This document shows, piece by piece, positions 6,727 to 7,958 of a DNA stretch of 7,958 nt; the stretch's first letter is position 1; the number at the start of each line of letters is the position of its first letter. The notes beneath the pieces are model-generated. The model did no database searches and was not told the DNA's origin. It saw only the letters and a program-made list of their open reading frames with translations. Source of the stretch: Pelobacter sp. UBA5610 (GTDB taxonomy: Bacteria; Desulfobacterota; Desulfuromonadia; Desulfuromonadales; Syntrophotaleaceae); contig DIKU01000116.1 in the NCBI GenBank assembly GCA_002424645.1, forward strand, positions 68,588 to 76,545, written 5' to 3'. A program made the translations under genes and the position numbers.

Positions 6727-6765
6727 AAAAAAGCCCCGCAGCCATCTCAGGCATGCGGGGCTTTT
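6727..6765 (-). terminator. Intrinsic terminator of doxX, possibly bidirectional
   Basis: A 12-bp perfect inverted repeat, AAAAGCCCCGCA (6729-6740) and TGCGGGGCTTTT (6754-6765), has a 13-base loop. On the minus strand, after the doxX stop at 6784, the GC stem runs into six Ts (complement of 6727-6732), a textbook rho-independent terminator. On the plus strand the stem is followed by only four Ts. It could still stop transcripts reading out of the rtcB/epimerase operon, which otherwise shows no terminator. Confidence 0.88.
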
Positions 6766-6783
6766 CATACCATGTCCTGTGGA

Positions 6784-7224
6784 TCAGCGACTCAGCAATC
6801 GGTCAAGGGAGGCGCGGCCGCCGCCCCGCACCATCAGCGCCAGGGCCATGCCCATGACCAGCAGATGGTATTCGATGCCTTCGCCGGCCTGGTTGCCTGC
6901 CCAGTTCATGAAAAATCCGTTCTGCCAGTGTACCAGATAGATGGCGCCCGCCATCACGGCAAACATGCCAAAGGCTGCAAACCGTGTCAGCAGCCCCAGG
7001 ATCAGAGCGATGGCACCGAGAAACTCGGCCGCGACGACCAGGTAGGCCAGCGCAGCAGGCACTCCAAAAGACTGGGTCAAAAACTCCACAGTCGGTGCCA
7101 GGCCGTAGCCACCGAACCATGCCAGGGCTTTTTGTGCGCCATGGGGGAAAAACACCCCGCCTAAAATCACCCGTAAAATCAGGCTGCCAGTATCGTTATC
7201 GGTCGCGCACAAGCTTCGAAGCAT
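6784..7224 (-). CDS. DoxX family integral membrane protein
   Basis: The 146-residue protein has four hydrophobic segments (about 13-33, 53-78, 80-100 and 118-134). It carries DoxX-family features: GGVFFPHGAQKAL at 22-34, a Glu in the second helix (AAEFLG), and the C-terminal pattern EYHLLVMGMALALMVRGGGRASLD. DoxX/DoxD-like proteins sit in the cytoplasmic membrane; some are linked to thiosulfate:quinone oxidoreductase or redox stress, but most have no proven function, and none is assigned here. Two in-frame ATGs exist, at 7230 and 7224. The strong AGGAGG (7231-7236) abuts the first and is 6 bases from the second, so the second is chosen. The gene stands alone on the minus strand, with its own promoter and a strong terminator. 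Confidence 0.88.
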   Translation of the reverse strand: MLRSLCATDNDTGSLILRVILGGVFFPHGAQKALAWFGGYGLAPTVEFLTQSFGVPAALAYLVVAAEFLGAIALILGLLTRFAAFGMFAVMAGAIYLVHWQNGFFMNWAGNQAGEGIEYHLLVMGMALALMVRGGGRASLDRLLSR

Positions 7225-7230
7225 GGTCAT

Positions 7231-7236
7231 CCTCCT
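7231..7236 (-). promoter_or_regulatory. Shine-Dalgarno that decides the doxX start
   Basis: A perfect AGGAGG on the minus strand lies immediately before an ATG at 7230 (zero spacing) and 6 bases before a second in-frame ATG at 7224. Normal spacing favours the second ATG, removing two residues from the longest reading frame. Confidence 0.75.
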
Positions 7237-7281
7237 ACGTTAGTGTTCAATTGGAAGGTCCGGTCAGGAAACAAGTCAGCG

Positions 7282-7305
7282 GTGACGCCACGCAGAGTTC
7301 GTCAC
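7282..7305. repeat. Inverted repeat in the doxX leader
   Basis: GTGACG (7282-7287) and its exact complement CGTCAC (7300-7305) are separated by 12 bases. They lie between the candidate doxX promoter and its ribosome binding site. This could be an operator or a small leader hairpin; 6-bp arms can arise by chance. Confidence 0.4.
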
Positions 7306-7321
7306 GGCAAGTTGTCTAAGC

Positions 7322-7349
7322 AATGTAGCATTTCGGTGCGATCTGTCAA
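7322..7349 (-). promoter_or_regulatory. Sigma-70 promoter for doxX
   Basis: On the minus strand a perfect TTGACA (7349-7344) is followed after 16 bases by TACATT (7327-7322). The -10 is preceded by TGC, an extended -10 feature. Transcription would start near 7315, about 90 bases before the start codon. Confidence 0.65.
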
Positions 7350-7389
7350 TCACCATCCCTTTTTGCCCCCGCATCCCCCCTTGTCAGCC

Positions 7390-7418
7390 TTTCCTTTTAA
7401 GGCAGGCTTCCCTATAAT
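7390..7418 (+). promoter_or_regulatory. Promoter for the JAMM-domain gene
   Basis: A perfect TATAAT (7413-7418) has a weak -35 candidate TTTCCT (7390-7395) at 17 bases. TTGTCA at 7381-7386 is a better hexamer but is 26 bases away, too far. Transcription from about 7425 gives a leader of some 127 bases. Together with the doxX promoter and leader this accounts for the 321-base intergenic region 7231-7551, which holds no gene I can support. Confidence 0.55.
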
Positions 7419-7486
7419 GGTGTGTTTGTTCATAGGAACCCTTTTGGCACACTTTTACGGCGGTGTGTTTTCCTCCGGGGCCAAAA
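7419..7486 (+). other. Structured leader with direct and inverted repeats
   Basis: GGTGTGTTT occurs twice (7419-7427 and 7462-7470). CACAC (7448-7452) lies between the copies and can pair with the GTGTG of either one. TTTTGGC (7442-7448) also pairs with GCCAAAA (7480-7486), enclosing the second option. Mutually exclusive hairpins are therefore possible in the 5' leader of the JAMM-domain gene. No known riboswitch class is recognised. Confidence 0.35.
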
Positions 7487-7551
7487 CAGTTCTGCGATAT
7501 ACGACTCTTTGTTTCAAACCGAAGAGTTCGACCGTTTTCCGGGAGCATGGT

Positions 7552-7958
7552 ATGGAAAAGACCTTCACAACGCCCGTTATCGACAGTATGCGTCAAGCCA
7601 TAAGAGAGGCTGGTGGGCGGGAGGTTTTTTTTCTCGGAAGCACAGACAGTGACCTTCGGATCACGCAGGTGCGGGTTCTGGCGCGTGGCAACGATTGTGC
7701 GGTGCCGGCCATTGTGCAGGAATGTCGCTATGGCGATGTCGTTCTCCACAATCACCCTTCGGCTTGCCTGGAACCGTCGATGGCAGATCTTGAGATAGCT
7801 TCGCGACTCGGTTCCCAGGGGGTCGGTTTTCTGATTGTGGATAACCCTGTGGAACATGTTTATAAAGTGGTGGAACCTTTTGCTCCCCGTCAGTCCCAAC
7901 ACCTGCCACCGGAGAAAATTGACGCTCTGCTCGGCCCCCTGGGAGTGGTGGCCAAAAC
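7552..7958 (+). CDS. JAMM/RadC-like domain protein, probable N-terminus of a DinG-type helicase (3' end missing)
   Basis: The frame is open from the ATG at 7552 to the window end (135 residues) with no stop. It has a JAMM (Mov34/RadC-like) metalloprotease-type signature: H66-N-H68-P-S followed by S76 and D79 (HxHP...S..D), with E24 in REVFF as the probable upstream acidic residue. Zn-binding residues are thus complete. In RadC the same HNHPS motif occurs, but the surrounding sequence (RVLARGNDCAVPAIVQECRYGDVVLHNHPS, IVDNPVEHVYKVVEPF) resembles what I recall as the N-terminal domain of deltaproteobacterial DinG-like superfamily 2 helicases of over 800 residues. The helicase part lies outside the window and is an inference. 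The start is supported by CGGGAG (7540-7545); an out-of-frame ATG at 7547 gives only 18 codons. The gene is divergent from doxX. Confidence 0.8.
   Translation, partial: MEKTFTTPVIDSMRQAIREAGGREVFFLGSTDSDLRITQVRVLARGNDCAVPAIVQECRYGDVVLHNHPSACLEPSMADLEIASRLGSQGVGFLIVDNPVEHVYKVVEPFAPRQSQHLPPEKIDALLGPLGVVAK

Noticed and set aside
6159..6857. Plus-strand open frame of 232 codons
   Set aside because: It is antisense to the Fe-S scaffold gene and crosses its promoter and the doxX terminator. Its product resembles no family.
7386..7408. AGCCT/AGGCT and GCCTT/AAGGC inverted repeats overlapping the JAMM-gene promoter
   Set aside because: The five-base arms are too short to call an operator without conservation data.
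7445..7461. Possible sigma-54 (-24/-12) element TGGCAC upstream of the JAMM gene
   Set aside because: The -12 half lacks GC at the required spacing, and a perfect TATAAT lies just upstream.

Overview
The window is about 8 kb of ordinary-looking chromosome from a mid-GC Gram-negative bacterium. Gene content suggests an anaerobic deltaproteobacterium of the Desulfuromonadia (Geobacter/Pelobacter type). The supporting features are an atpZ-atpI pair, a BCAM0308-type zinc-ribbon protein, an HD-GYP protein, an IscU/NifU-type scaffold, and a JAMM domain that in this group commonly precedes a DinG-like helicase. This placement comes from remembered family distributions, not from a search. I see no mobile element, CRISPR array, tRNA or rRNA.

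Layout, left to right. The 3' part of a PLP-dependent aminotransferase (1-855, +) is followed by a complete HD-GYP phosphodiesterase-type gene (901-1893, +). After a 169-base gap holding a candidate promoter and a perfect hairpin come overlapping atpZ and atpI (2063-2666, +), without the rest of the ATP synthase operon. After a 190-base gap with a near-consensus extended -10 promoter there is a tight four-gene + strand cluster. It holds a BCAM0308-type zinc-ribbon protein, archease, the RNA ligase RtcB, and an NDUFA9-like NAD(P)-binding epimerase/reductase (2857-6247). Convergent to it, and overlapping its last 50 bases, is a minus-strand IscU/NifU-type Fe-S scaffold gene with its own strong sigma-70-like promoter. 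Upstream of that is a minus-strand doxX gene ending in a clear intrinsic terminator. Finally, divergent from doxX across a 321-base intergenic region, a + strand gene begins with a JAMM/RadC-like metalloprotease domain and runs off the window end.

How the genes work together. The clearest functional unit is archease plus RtcB. Archease activates RtcB, which seals 2',3'-cyclic-phosphate (or 3'-phosphate) RNA ends to 5'-OH ends. The co-directional zinc-ribbon protein 3 bases upstream of archease makes a role linked to RNA or ribosomes worth considering. AtpZ and AtpI act in assembly or ion supply of F-type ATP synthase. The remaining genes (aminotransferase, HD-GYP, Fe-S scaffold, DoxX, JAMM protein) look like independent units. 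I did not find a convincing wholly new system. The most interesting points are the zinc-ribbon/archease/RtcB/epimerase cluster, the JAMM-headed gene at the right edge, the separated atpZI pair, and the antisense-overlapping C-terminal tail of the Fe-S scaffold.
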